From positions 62,001 through 126,000 of the forward strand of contig SOET01000001.1 in the NCBI GenBank assembly GCA_021646465.1: a DNA stretch of 64,000 nt, read 5' to 3'. Below the pieces are notes generated by a model. The model was given only the letters and a program-made list of their open reading frames with translations, searched no databases and was not told the origin of the DNA. Position 1 is the stretch's first letter; each line of letters opens with the position of its first letter. The position numbers and the translations under genes were made by a program. Source of the stretch: Candidatus Kuenenia hertensis. Lineage in GTDB: Bacteria; Planctomycetota; Brocadiia; Brocadiales; Brocadiaceae. Of this stretch, positions 1 through 8,413 are shown in pieces.

Positions 1-1329
1 ATATTCTAATTTTTGTGCAAAAAGTTTATCTTCAAACACATAAAATCCTGGGAAAATATCCGGGTGTTTACGAATAAGGTCTACCAGTATGTCAGGTTTA
101 CCATTCACCAATTCATTTCCATGTGGTAAATAAAAACGACTGGATACAACACTGGATTGCAGTTCTTCTCTAAAGATGAGTCGATACTTTTTTTCATTAT
201 ACAAACGGCTAAGGGGAAGCGGGGACAGGAGAGCCATACTTACGTCACAATTAAATTCTTTAAGGTAGAAAAGAAGAAAAACAGACTCCTTCAAATCCTC
301 CATTGACTCAAAAGGAAACCCCCAGATTAAATTTATCCTTACAATAAATTTATTGCATGCTTTTTTCACTACTTGAATGAGCCTATTAATATCAATAGGT
401 TTTGAAATTTTGCGCAAGACATTATTTGAGCCGGACTCAACGCCAAGAAAAATCCGGTAACAACCGGATTTTTCGAATATTTCGATCATTTCATCTGATA
501 GCAAATCAACTCTGCAATAGGCACTCCATTGAATTGTCAAACCCCTGTCGCGATAGGCTTTACAAAAATCAAAAACCCTTCCCTTGTTAAGAGTAAAGGT
601 GTCATCTAAAATAGTAACTTTCTTAAATCCATATTGTTTTTCTATGAGTTCCAGCTCTTTTATCACCAAATCTAAAGAGCGATACGTGGTATCATGTCCC
701 CAATAGGCAGATACATCACAGAAATTGCAAGGAAAGGGACAACCTCTTGCCGTTTGGATTCCAACTGTTTCATAAGATTTCATATCAACCAGATCATAAC
801 CAGGCAAGGGAAGATTATTCAAATTCTTTATTCGCTTTCGAGGCTGCGTGATGTGAAATACACCCTTCTCTTTACTCAACAAAAGTCCTTCCACACTTTC
901 AAGTGATTTTTTACCCTCTAAAGCTCTTAGGAGTTCAGGAAATGTTCTCTCACCTTCTCCTCTTGCAATTACGTCTATGTGAGGAAATTCCGCAATTAAC
1001 CTTTCAGCAACTCCTGAAGGCCCAATGCCACCGAGAACAATCGTTTTATCTGTATATCTTTCTTTGAAAATCTTAGTAGTATTTACCACCAGCGGTAATA
1101 AATTACTCATACAACTGATAGCTAAAACATCAGCATCATCCTCTATAAACCTTAAAAAAAAGGATGTATCAAGAGGATCCTCTAATTTTTCCAACTGGTA
1201 ATCTCGAAATTCGATGTTGAAGCCTGCATTCCTGGCTGCAGAAAGTAGATACAAACATCCCTGCGGCACTCTGGCGCCATCGTATTCTTTACTGGTTTTT
1301 ACAGCGCAATTTATGAGGGTTGTTTTCAT
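1..1329 (-). CDS. B12-binding-domain radical SAM protein (3' end outside window)
   Basis: No stop codon occurs before the window edge, so the gene is partial at its C-terminus; 443 residues are visible. The start is the ATG at 1327-1329. Residues about 1-140 form a B12-binding-like Rossmann domain (motif VLGGIGPSG, then a GEGE motif). The radical SAM core follows with the cluster motif ARGCPFPCNFC, cysteines at about 197, 201 and 204. This is the layout of cobalamin-dependent radical SAM enzymes, which methylate or rearrange unactivated carbons. The substrate cannot be told. It lies downstream, on the same strand, of a PqqD-like protein and a SPASM radical SAM enzyme, so a role in peptide modification is plausible but inferred. 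Confidence 0.88.
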   Translation of the reverse strand, partial: MKTTLINCAVKTSKEYDGARVPQGCLYLLSAARNAGFNIEFRDYQLEKLEDPLDTSFFLRFIEDDADVLAISCMSNLLPLVVNTTKIFKERYTDKTIVLGGIGPSGVAERLIAEFPHIDVIARGEGERTFPELLRALEGKKSLESVEGLLLSKEKGVFHITQPRKRIKNLNNLPLPGYDLVDMKSYETVGIQTARGCPFPCNFCDVSAYWGHDTTYRSLDLVIKELELIEKQYGFKKVTILDDTFTLNKGRVFDFCKAYRDRGLTIQWSAYCRVDLLSDEMIEIFEKSGCYRIFLGVESGSNNVLRKISKPIDINRLIQVVKKACNKFIVRINLIWGFPFESMEDLKESVFLLFYLKEFNCDVSMALLSPLPLSRLYNEKKYRLIFREELQSSVVSSRFYLPHGNELVNGKPDILVDLIRKHPDIFPGFYVFEDKLFAQKLEY

Positions 1330-1677
1330 TTATCTTGCCATATTAAATTACTAATGCCTGGTTATTATTGTCAGAATATTCTTCTGTTGTTTTATTCCAC
1401 TATCCTAAATTTCTCAAAAGTATGTCTTAGGTTATTTAATTACTTCGGCATTCTCAAACCATTATTTATGACTCGGTTGATTAAGTATCCTTTTGATAAC
1501 ATTCCATGCCATAACATAGCACTATGTAGTCTAAACAAGTTTGATTTGAAAGGACTTAATCAACAGAGTCATTTATACGACAGAAGCTATGAACACAGAA
1601 CTTGCCTTGAGAGCAAACTTCTATATAGTGGAAATGGTTTATTCCATTCTGATGCCACACTGGCTAATGCCTAAAAT
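1330..1677. other. 348-bp gap without a convincing gene
   Basis: A 106-codon plus-strand frame runs from 1354 to 1674, but it has no ribosome binding site and no recognisable motif. No strong hairpin or repeat was seen. Confidence 0.4.
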
Positions 1678-2067
1678 TCATTCATATTGGGAAACCACGG
1701 ATTCCTGAAAATCTAGATTTTGCAGTGCAGTTGACAAATCCTTAACAATCACACTTGGTTTTTCAAAAGATTTTCTTTTTCGTTCGATTAATATTCCTGC
1801 ATCGATCAGTTCTTTTTTTACCTTGGTGATTTCTGCTTCCAGATCAATTTCCTTTCCGATAAGGTACACATTTTTAAGATCATCCATGATCTCTCTTTCC
1901 GTCTTCGAATTTCTAATTCCATCAAGAATTATACGTGCCGATTTGTTAATAACTGATACTTTAGACTCTGATTCATTGACTGCAACGAGATCTTCCCCCA
2001 TTTCCCTCATCTCAATATTAAATGGAACGTTATAATATTCTTTTTCGGGACGCTCTTTTTCACGCAT
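1678..2067 (-). CDS. PqqD-like RiPP recognition protein
   Basis: 129 residues. The chosen start (ATG at 2065-2067) follows a strong Shine-Dalgarno GGAGGAAGATT; a longer frame to 2103 lacks one. Residues about 30-90 have the PqqD pattern: a beta region (ESKVSVINKSARIILDGI) followed by a winged helix-turn-helix (TEREIMDDL). PqqD-family proteins bind the leader of a precursor peptide and present it to a radical SAM enzyme. The C-terminal 40 residues are basic and then variable. It sits between a SPASM radical SAM enzyme and a B12 radical SAM enzyme, all on the minus strand, which supports a RiPP-type role. No precursor is proven. Confidence 0.8.
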   Translation of the reverse strand: MREKERPEKEYYNVPFNIEMREMGEDLVAVNESESKVSVINKSARIILDGIRNSKTEREIMDDLKNVYLIGKEIDLEAEITKVKKELIDAGILIERKRKSFEKPSVIVKDLSTALQNLDFQESVVSQYE

Positions 2068-2246
2068 AATCTTCCTCCTTACCTTCATTTTGTTAAAAAA
2101 CACACGAAGAAAAAATTTTTGGCGCTTACCTTATTTCTTACCTGAACTAAAATCTAAATAACTTTTGCAAATTCGTCCTAGATGGTGGCACGTGCTTTAT
2201 GGTTTACAATGGCGTCTAATTATCCACCATCTCCATCTTAACAGGG

Positions 2247-3317
2247 TTATTTACTCTGGGACGCTGCCAACCGTTGAGTGCTGGCCGTTCTCGTCCTGAT
2301 ACCAGAGAAACAGAGGGGGTCATTATGAAATTGTCCTGTGCTTGCGAATGACATAGTAATGCATCCCCCGCGGCACTGATCAGCCTTGTCGCAGCTGGCG
2401 CAGAATGAGCCAAGACTCACGGAAGAGAATCGCCGGTTATATGCGAACGAATCGGGATGGAACCAGATATCCCAGAAATCGTGCTGACGCAAATCCCCCT
2501 CAATGAGTTCGTCAGGCATGGAGAGACAACCCTTGACCTTGCCATCGCTTGTAATCCCGCAGGCGAACAGACCGGCAGGACAACCGTACCATGGTGGGTC
2601 ACTATTGTCGAGTTCGGTGTAATAACCATAGGCGTCGCCTGTCCGCATCACCATACCCTGTGCCCGGGCACGGGGTTCCCATGTTGTGACAAATGTTCCA
2701 AAATCGAGAAAATCATTCTCTGTCATACGGAGGTTACCGCAACGTGCCCTTCCCAAGGGAAAAATCGGCTGAAGCCGCCAATTTCTGACTCCTACCGCAA
2801 GAAACTGCCGCATCATCTCCGGAAGCTCGGGCAGATTAAGGGCATGGACACTGGTAATTACTGTTAACGGGAGACCGAATTTGACAGTCTTTTCAATAGA
2901 GGACATAAGACTGCGGAAAAGCCCCTTGCGACCTCTCACCGAATCATGCGTCACCTCTAACCCGTCAATGCTTACTCCTACTCCTGCCACCCCAGTTTCC
3001 TTCATGAGTGAGATGGCTTCGTCGTTCAATGCCATCCCATTCGTGACCATCTTGACAGTAATGTCATAGTCATGCAATCGTTTGGCCAACAACGGCCAAT
3101 CCTGTCTCAATAAGGGCTCTCCACCGGTAAAGTCAACTTCCTGTACAAGCATCTGGGGAAATTGGTCACACAAGGCCAGCGCCTCCTTTGTCGTGAGTTC
3201 ATGCTGCCTTGTTGTTCCAGCTGTCGACCCACAATGTCCACACCGTAAATTGCAGGCAAGCGTTAGTTCCCATCCAAGAATAAAGGGGAATCCATCAAAC
3301 GCTGTATTTTTATCCAT
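2247..3317 (-). CDS. Radical SAM/SPASM peptide-maturase-like enzyme
   Basis: 356 residues; ATG preceded by AGGAG. The SAM-cluster motif is CNLRCGHC near residue 22, followed by FTGGEPLL (the GGE motif that binds SAM). The C-terminal SPASM region carries many cysteines (CPAGLFACGI, then FCASCDKADQCRGGC, then DPLC), predicting one or two auxiliary Fe-S clusters. Relatives such as PqqE, the anaerobic sulfatase-maturating enzymes and RiPP maturases modify side chains or crosslink peptides. The adjacent PqqD-like gene fits a PqqE-like or RiPP role. The exact reaction is unknown. Confidence 0.88.
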   Translation of the reverse strand: MDKNTAFDGFPFILGWELTLACNLRCGHCGSTAGTTRQHELTTKEALALCDQFPQMLVQEVDFTGGEPLLRQDWPLLAKRLHDYDITVKMVTNGMALNDEAISLMKETGVAGVGVSIDGLEVTHDSVRGRKGLFRSLMSSIEKTVKFGLPLTVITSVHALNLPELPEMMRQFLAVGVRNWRLQPIFPLGRARCGNLRMTENDFLDFGTFVTTWEPRARAQGMVMRTGDAYGYYTELDNSDPPWYGCPAGLFACGITSDGKVKGCLSMPDELIEGDLRQHDFWDIWFHPDSFAYNRRFSSVSLGSFCASCDKADQCRGGCITMSFASTGQFHNDPLCFSGIRTRTASTQRLAASQSK

Positions 3318-3344
3318 TGTAATCTTTCTCCTGATGCAAAATGA

Positions 3345-3659
3345 TTACTTGGCGCCCTGGCGAATAAACTGCTGGAGCGCGATATAATCACCGGCCCGAA
3401 GTGTCGGTGACCGCCCTGAAAGCACATCGTCTGCAATGTTCAGAATGGTAGGCGCTATTTCCTGAGGGGGAGTCGCTCCCTCATTGATATGCGCATTCAG
3501 ATACTTACCCACTACCTCTCCTAATTGTTCGTTAATACCTATGTCGATGATATCCCTGTATTTTTTCAGACCATCAGGGCCTATAACTAAATACATCACT
3601 TCGGTCTTGCGTCGAAAGACCCATGTAGGAAGTGCTACCCGATAATTCAGAATTTCCAT
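3345..3659 (-). CDS. Small conserved-looking protein of the radical SAM locus
   Basis: 104 residues from the ATG at 3657-3659, which follows a G-rich AAGGGGGTATTAAT leader; a longer frame to 3749 has no ribosome site. It starts MEILNYRVALPTWVFRRKTE and is otherwise a plain alpha/beta sequence with no cysteine. Family not recognised. It lies 27 bp upstream of the SPASM enzyme, so it is probably cotranscribed. It could be a modified substrate, a partner protein or a leader-binding factor; nothing in the sequence decides. Confidence 0.6.
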   Translation of the reverse strand: MEILNYRVALPTWVFRRKTEVMYLVIGPDGLKKYRDIIDIGINEQLGEVVGKYLNAHINEGATPPQEIAPTILNIADDVLSGRSPTLRAGDYIALQQFIRQGAK

Positions 3660-3761
3660 ATTAATACCCCCTTTGCTTAATGGTTGTGATAAATTAACTA
3701 TAGATAAGATACAAACATCGAAAATTTGCAAGATGTCGACCAGCATCACCTCCTGTTTGTT

Positions 3762-4503
3762 TTATATTATCTCGATCTCCTTATCCTCAATAGCTCCAGC
3801 AACCTCCTTTATCCGTGCAGGAACTACACCTTCATCGTTGAACGTAAAGTATTTTGTCGAATATCTCTCTGAAAGCACCCGGATATCCCCGGTAACAAGC
3901 TCTGGGCTTCTTGCTGAGTATCTGTTGCCGTACACCCGACTATGCGAACAGAAGGCGCATCTGCGGAAGTAACAACCACGGCATGACAAAAGCGGAAGGA
4001 TAGGCTAAGGCGATAAATATCTTTTAAGTAGCGTTTCATCAAAAAAATGGTGTTGGCATCATATCCATGGGCTTTGGCGTGCATAATGGATTTTCCTTAA
4101 TAAGGGAGTCTTTTTTATAGATTAAATTTGGAATGGCCTCAAGCCTCGATCCTTTCTCAATGCATCTGCATAATTCAAGCAACGGTATCTCACCTTCATA
4201 TATTACAACACTGTCAAACAGCAGTCCGAACGCTTCAGGCCATTCTTTAAGCCTGTCGGCAAGGTGTGTGAATATACTCCCTCCGATTACAATATGCGTT
4301 TCGGGAAATTTTTTTTTGTATAACCGGGCAAATGTTCGCCCAGGGACTACCTGCGATACGCCTGCAATCGAAATTCCCAAAATTCCCGATGGTGAAAATC
4401 CGGGCAAAACATACTCATCAAAAAACTGAATAAACGGGTTCTCACGTAAATATACGCTCAAGGAAGGTATACTTAGACAAGGCTGTGTCGGACACCATAG
4501 CTG
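3762..4503 (-). pseudogene. Broken B12-binding radical SAM (RiPP-maturase-like) gene
   Basis: Three frame pieces read together as one protein. First piece: CPTQPCLSIPSL, then a B12-binding domain (VIGGSIFTHL) to PNLIYKKD and PTPFF. A run of seven T (minus strand, 4041-4047) ends that frame at a TGA. Removing one T restores DETLLKRYLSP, which then meets an in-frame TAG (4005-4007) where relatives usually have Glu. Beyond it the frame continues PILPLLSCRGCYFRRCAFC, the family's cysteine motif (RGCY, then C-x2-C), and stops at 3762. The start codon is missing (open back to a TAG at 4504), and a family member would extend a few hundred residues further. So the gene is truncated at both ends, frameshifted and nonsense-mutated. 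Neighbours are the small RiPP-like proteins. Confidence 0.8.
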
Positions 4504-4640
4504 CTAATTGCTTGAGATCCGACCCTCGGGTCCCAATCTTTCATTACATTGGCAAATTCATTTATAAGTTCAGAACCTTTCAGCTTCATTTTATCAAGCT
4601 CTCCTACCTTTTGTGCCAGGATTTCATCTCCTGCAAACAT
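4473..4640 (-). CDS. Small ORF, possible precursor-peptide remnant
   Basis: 55 residues, beginning MFAGDEILAQKVGELDKMKL and containing NEFANVMKDWDPRVGS. It overlaps the 5' edge of the broken B12 radical SAM gene in another frame. No Shine-Dalgarno precedes the ATG, and a TAG lies directly before it. A better start (ATG after GGGGGTG near 4664) opens a different frame, MNNVKTIRSIDV, that would join this one after a one-base shift. It therefore looks like the damaged remains of a slightly longer protein. Size and position resemble a RiPP precursor or accessory peptide, but this is inference. Confidence 0.35.
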   Translation of the reverse strand: MFAGDEILAQKVGELDKMKLKGSELINEFANVMKDWDPRVGSQAISSYGVRHSLV

Positions 4641-4780
4641 CTATGCTTCGGATAGTTTTCACATTATTCATCACCCCCAGTTATGATTTAACATGAGTTC
4701 GACATAAAAAAATTTATAACATTATTTGATTGCAGCTCCGCTGCGCTTGGCACCTATTCATTCAATCAATATACTGAATA

Positions 4781-5029
4781 TTATTCGTTTTCCCCACTTC
4801 CTCCTGGTATAGCCCCGAATGTCTGCTCATACCGTTCGACAGACTCCCGCAGAATCTTTAACAGAACGTTTGCATAATATGGACTGCTGACAATTCTTGT
4901 ATGAAAAGTTTCATTCTTACTGCATGACTGACCGAAATCTATTACAAACTCAAAGGCATTGTGCCCGATTTTAAAGGCATTTGCGTATTGCCCAACAAGG
5001 TGGTTATTTGTCTGTACATTTTTATTCAC
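4781..5029 (-). CDS. DUF3467 domain protein
   Basis: 82 residues with a GTG start preceded by AAAGGA at a good distance. The pattern QYANAFKIGHNAFEFVIDFG, then RIVSSPYYANVLLKIL and YEQTFGAIPG, is that of DUF3467. This is a small domain of unknown function found widely, often beside radical SAM or transport genes. The gene is the first of the minus-strand set that runs to the window start. Its upstream region (5030-5471) carries repeated TGTAACA palindromes. Confidence 0.75.
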   Translation of the reverse strand: MNKNVQTNNHLVGQYANAFKIGHNAFEFVIDFGQSCSKNETFHTRIVSSPYYANVLLKILRESVERYEQTFGAIPGGSGENE

Positions 5030-5085
5030 CTGAAAATCCTTTAATATGTCATAGCTGTGAAACCGTAAATTTATTCTTTCTTTTT

Positions 5086-5111
5086 GGATTCCTGCTTTCG
5101 CGGGAATGACA
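5086..5111. repeat. REP-like palindrome (ATTCCTGC...GCGGGAAT)
   Basis: On the minus strand this reads GTCATTCCCGCGAAAGCAGGAATCC. The imperfect hairpin with a GAAA loop is a dispersed extragenic element seen in many bacterial genomes. Here it sits in the leader of the DUF3467 gene. Confidence 0.5.
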
Positions 5112-5310
5112 TTTTTATTCTTATTTTACAGGTCTAATGCTTACGGATGCTTCACTTACTTCTTTTTTAAATGAGATATATAAGACAGTATTAAGCATTT
5201 AAGCAAGCCTGATACCGCGTTGAACAACTGATTATATTTCTTTGTAACCTTTGTGAAATAAGGAGTTAGAGGGATGTGAAAATTGTTTTTAAAAATGCAA
5301 AAATAAAATA

Positions 5311-5331
5311 GTGTAACAGGAAATGTTACAC
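5311..5331. promoter_or_regulatory. Perfect inverted repeat GTGTAACA-N5-TGTTACAC
   Basis: Eight-bp arms separated by five bp, about 280 bp upstream of the DUF3467 gene and 140 bp downstream of the sigma54-type regulator gene. Related half-sites recur at 5434-5480. This is a plausible operator or upstream activating site for the neighbouring Fis-type helix-turn-helix regulator. The binding protein is inferred. Confidence 0.45.
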
Positions 5332-5433
5332 TTTATTGTTTTAAAACAAAAAATATGCTGATGAAAATGGTGGGGAAAAAATTTGAAGAATAAGAATATG
5401 AACAACTTATGTGCGGGCTTCAATCGTCTTTAA

Positions 5434-5480
5434 AAATGTAACATAAAATGTAGCATGGATGTTACAAAGTGTTACATTTT
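5434..5480. promoter_or_regulatory. Cluster of TGTAACA/TGTTACA half-sites
   Basis: AAATGTAACA (5434-5443) is mirrored by TGTTACATTT (5470-5479), with a further TGTTACA at 5460-5466. The last arm overlaps the stop codon of the sigma54-type regulator (5472-5474), so the outer repeat could also act as its terminator hairpin. The half-sites match those of the 5311-5331 palindrome. Confidence 0.4.
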
Positions 5481-6857
5481 ACGTGGAAATATTTGAGAGG
5501 ATTCTTTCTTTTTTGTATTCTTTTTGTATTTTGTGATGTGGTACTTTTGCATCTTGCGATACATTGTCATGCGGGACCAGCGGAGTTTGATGGCGGCTTT
5601 GCTGATGTTCCAGTTGGTAGAAAGGAGAGCGGAAAGGAGTTGCTCCTGCTCATCTTTGGGAAGGTTGTTTATGTTTGCAAGCCGGTTGCGGAAATGTTCG
5701 GGAATATCCTTTAACGAAATTCTCTGTGAGGTTAAATAAACAAAGATTGTTTCCAACAGGTTTTTCATCTCACGGACGTTGCCAGGCCAATAATATTGTA
5801 CTAACCAATCCATGGCGTCGTCCGTAAAACCCTCTGCCGAACGATGAAACTGGTGGTTCAAATTTTGTATAAAATGATCCAGCAAGAGAGGTATGTCTTC
5901 CCTTCGTTCCCTCAGCGGAGGCAAATGTATTCTTGATATATTGAGACGAAAGTACAGATCTTTTCTGAATTTACCCTCTGTCATTAATTGATCTAGGTCC
6001 TGGTTGGTGGCTGCAATGATCCTGATATCCAAAGGAGCACTTCTGTGGCCGCCTAACCGTTGTATTTCTTTGCTTTCTATCACCCTTAATATTTTTGCCT
6101 GGTTATATAAACTCATGTCGCCTATTTCATCGAAGAATACCGTCCCTCCTGTTCCCTGTTTCAGCAATCCTTCCTGCGAGACGTTTGCTCCCGTAAATGC
6201 ACCTCTTTCATGTCCGAACAATTCGCTTTCCAGTAATGTTTCCGGTATTGCCGTGCAGTTGATGCAGACAAATGGTTTTCTGCTTCTTTCGCTCTTTTTG
6301 TGAATAAGTTCCGCCACCAGTTCCTTCCCGGTACCCGTCTCGCCGGTAATAAGTACGTTGCTTTCTGTTGGCGCAACAATGTTGATAGATTTCTTAGTTT
6401 CCTGTATTGAAGGATGCTCTCCTATCATGTTATTTTCATAGGTAGGGTGATACTTTGAACTTTTCTTTTGGGTGGGGTAGTCTTTCGCTTGAAAATCGGG
6501 AAGGCATCGTTTCAGACTTTCCAGAATTTCTTTCGGTTGAAAGGGATATTTTATGAAATCTTTTATCCCTATTTGAAGCGCTTTGAGAACACTTTCCAAC
6601 GAATAAGAAGGAGAAATGATAATGATAGGAATACTTTCCCTTATCAGGAGCATCTTTTGCGCCAATGCCAAATCATTACTTACAGCATTATGTAATGATT
6701 CAATAATTACCAGATTCGGATTGTTTTTTTGGAATAACGTTAGGGCAACATTTTTATCATATGATTCGATTACTTCAAAATTTCCCTGCTGCTGCAAAAA
6801 TTCTTTTACTGTTTGGTCTTGTTTAGTTTGTTTGTCAACCAGAAGAACTTTATGCAT
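5472..6857 (-). CDS. NtrC-type sigma54-dependent regulator with degenerate receiver
   Basis: 461 residues. Residues 1-120 are a response-regulator receiver fold, but the phospho-acceptor position reads VIIES (Glu53 instead of Asp), and the usual KPF motif reads YPF. Next is the sigma54-interacting AAA+ domain: Walker A GETGTGKE, the GAFTGA loop that contacts sigma54, and Walker B TVFFDEIGD. A Fis-type helix-turn-helix follows (NWNISKAAIKLRWSRMTMYR) and then a lysine-rich tail. It should activate sigma54 promoters. Normal Asp phosphorylation looks impossible, so control may be constitutive or through another input. Likely targets are palindromes just downstream (5311-5480), ahead of the radical SAM set. 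No good -24/-12 site was found there. Confidence 0.9.
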   Translation of the reverse strand: MHKVLLVDKQTKQDQTVKEFLQQQGNFEVIESYDKNVALTLFQKNNPNLVIIESLHNAVSNDLALAQKMLLIRESIPIIIISPSYSLESVLKALQIGIKDFIKYPFQPKEILESLKRCLPDFQAKDYPTQKKSSKYHPTYENNMIGEHPSIQETKKSINIVAPTESNVLITGETGTGKELVAELIHKKSERSRKPFVCINCTAIPETLLESELFGHERGAFTGANVSQEGLLKQGTGGTVFFDEIGDMSLYNQAKILRVIESKEIQRLGGHRSAPLDIRIIAATNQDLDQLMTEGKFRKDLYFRLNISRIHLPPLRERREDIPLLLDHFIQNLNHQFHRSAEGFTDDAMDWLVQYYWPGNVREMKNLLETIFVYLTSQRISLKDIPEHFRNRLANINNLPKDEQEQLLSALLSTNWNISKAAIKLRWSRMTMYRKMQKYHITKYKKNTKKKESSQIFPRKM

Positions 6858-7043
6858 TTTAATAATTCTCGTCTTAAAAGGTTAAAGTGTTAAAATTGCC
6901 CGAACCTTTCAACAGTTTTATCATTAAGCGCAAAATAGAAACCTTTAACGCACATACAACAAAAAATAGTGTGGAAGAAATTTAACTATTTTTAGATCGA
7001 TATGTTACGAAAACAGTCAAAAACTGATGAATAATTTACAATG

Positions 7044-7100
7044 AAAAAAAGTGTGTCATGGCACACTTTGTGTCACATATGTCACTGTGACACGCAAAAC
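7044..7100 (-). promoter_or_regulatory. Conserved double-hairpin element, copy 1
   Basis: On the minus strand it reads TGTCACAGTGACA, then TGTGACACAAAG, then GTGTGCCATGACACAC followed by seven T. This gives a palindrome and then a terminator-like stem with a U-run. A near-identical 48-nt copy lies at 25324-25377 on the opposite strand. It is about 190 bp upstream of the sigma54-type regulator (start 6857), where it could act as an attenuator or as a terminator for upstream transcription. Confidence 0.45.
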
Positions 7101-7194
7101 CACTTAGAAACAAAAGAGGGCGCCAAAAAGGGTATATGGCTGATTGTTATGATGTTAAAATAAATTCAGTATATTCCGTCTCAAATATAAATCT

Positions 7195-7476
7195 CAATAT
7201 TTAATTATGATAATTTCTCAAATTTTAATATAACCTGGTTGTTCAGGGCAAAAACTATTTTACAGGAATTAACTCTCATAATAATGTTGACATGTTGTAT
7301 TCCTCAAATTTCCAGCACTTGTCTAATTTAGATACCATATTTTAATCATTTAGGAGAAAGTAGTATGAAGCCAATACAATTAAAAGAAGGGGTTTATTGG
7401 GTTGGTGAAATTGACTGGGATTTAAGAAATTTCCATGGTTATTCAACCCAGCGTGGGTCCACATATAATGCTTATC
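7195..7476 (+). repeat. 282-bp direct repeat, copy 1
   Basis: Matches 12180-12461 base for base at a constant offset of 4985, with two substitutions and no gap seen. It holds the promoter region, the ribosome site (AGGAGAAAGTAGT) and the first 37 codons of the flavodiiron gene. Together with copy 2 it frames a 4.7-kb block of minus-strand genes. Confidence 0.95.
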
Positions 7477-8412
7477 GTGTTTTTTTGTAATACTCCCGTA
7501 TATAGCTTTCCCATCTTTAGTTATGTATTTTTTCAATACGATATTCGTCGGATCACTTATTAGATCATCGGCAGCACGAGGGTAGGCATAAGTAGTTGTT
7601 TCTATTGCATTTGTATCATTACTAAAAAAATTGGCATTGGCATATTCAGAAAGGCCAATAGTCGTACCAGCCGTAATATCCGGGTTTGTACCGTCATATT
7701 GATTGGTGTCTATAAAAGATGCAATGCTATCCGCGAGGCCGCTATAAAAACTATCCATGGAACCGTTAAAATAAATCGGGGTATAAGCGAAAAAATTCTC
7801 AACATTACTTTTGTTATCTCTTACCCATGTTTCGTAATTGTATTCCGGATGCTGGTCATTTCTTGCATGGGAAGGAGATGATGCATCCTGAACCAGATGC
7901 ATTAATTGACCAAGTCCCCTGAAGGTTTCAGCAAAATTATATTTGCGGGTTTCCTGATACGGAGAGGTCAAGGCATTTTTATAATAACCCATAACATCAT
8001 TCCAGGAATAATACCCTCCCGGGTTTTGTGTATATTGTGCCATTAATGCCCACTCAATAGATGACCAACCAAAATCTAATCCATAGTTGTAACCCATATT
8101 TAAAATTGGATCATGGAAATGGTTTATAGAACGTGCACGCCAATAATACCATGCGGGGAGATCTTCATATTTGCCACCAAGCTCAATCCAATGTCTAACA
8201 TTTTCATTATTAAATTCCTCATCTATTCCTTTTGCAAAATCTAGCTGATCTACAAGATAACCATTTAATGAAAATCCGGTTGGTAAGGTTGTTTCAGCTA
8301 CTTTTCTATTGATAAGTTCATGAGTATTTTCATGAAGGCCAAAAGTCATTTTACTAAAAAATAAAATCAAAACAATAAATTGCAAGAGTACACAAGTTTT
8401 TATAATTTTCAT
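7342..8412 (-). CDS. Secreted S1/P1-nuclease/phospholipase-C-like protein, 3' end replaced
   Basis: 356 residues from the ATG at 8410-8412, which has GAGGGC upstream and begins one base after the preceding gene's stop. An N-terminal signal peptide ([20 protein letters not shown]) is followed by His/Asp-rich motifs: [10 protein letters not shown] near the start, [16 protein letters not shown], and [21 protein letters not shown]. These are typical zinc ligands of the S1/P1 nuclease and phospholipase C superfamily. From about residue 313 onward the frame is simply the antisense of the duplicated flavodiiron fragment (below 7477). The natural C-terminus is therefore lost and about 44 residues are chimeric. 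Activity of the truncated protein is uncertain. Confidence 0.75.
   Translation of the reverse strand: MKIIKTCVLLQFIVLILFFSKMTFGLHENTHELINRKVAETTLPTGFSLNGYLVDQLDFAKGIDEEFNNENVRHWIELGGKYEDLPAWYYWRARSINHFHDPILNMGYNYGLDFGWSSIEWALMAQYTQNPGGYYSWNDVMGYYKNALTSPYQETRKYNFAETFRGLGQLMHLVQDASSPSHARNDQHPEYNYETWVRDNKSNVENFFAYTPIYFNGSMDSFYSGLADSIASFIDTNQYDGTNPDITAGTTIGLSEYANANFFSNDTNAIETTTYAYPRAADDLISDPTNIVLKKYITKDGKAIYGSITKKHDKHYMWTHAGLNNHGNFLNPSQFHQPNKPLLLIVLASYYFLLND
7365..7476 (+). pseudogene. 5' fragment of flavodiiron protein gene (37 codons)
   Basis: Begins ATG after AGGAGAAAG and encodes [20 protein letters not shown] and onward to residue 37, identical to the start of the intact gene at 12350. It then breaks off into unrelated DNA at 7477. 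It is a by-product of the 282-bp duplication and could still drive plus-strand transcription antisense to the secreted-protein operon. Confidence 0.9.
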
Positions 8413-8413
8413 A

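Noticed and set aside
1354-1674. 106-codon plus-strand frame
   Set aside because: No ribosome site, no motif, unusual composition; lies in a gap and is not supported.
2457-2867. 136-codon plus-strand frame opposite the SPASM enzyme
   Set aside because: Antisense to a clearly coding frame with intact cysteine motifs.
5195-5212. sigma54-like -24/-12 promoter on the minus strand (GGCTTGCTTAAATGC)
   Set aside because: The GG and GC are 11 bases apart instead of the required 10, and the -24 box is poor.
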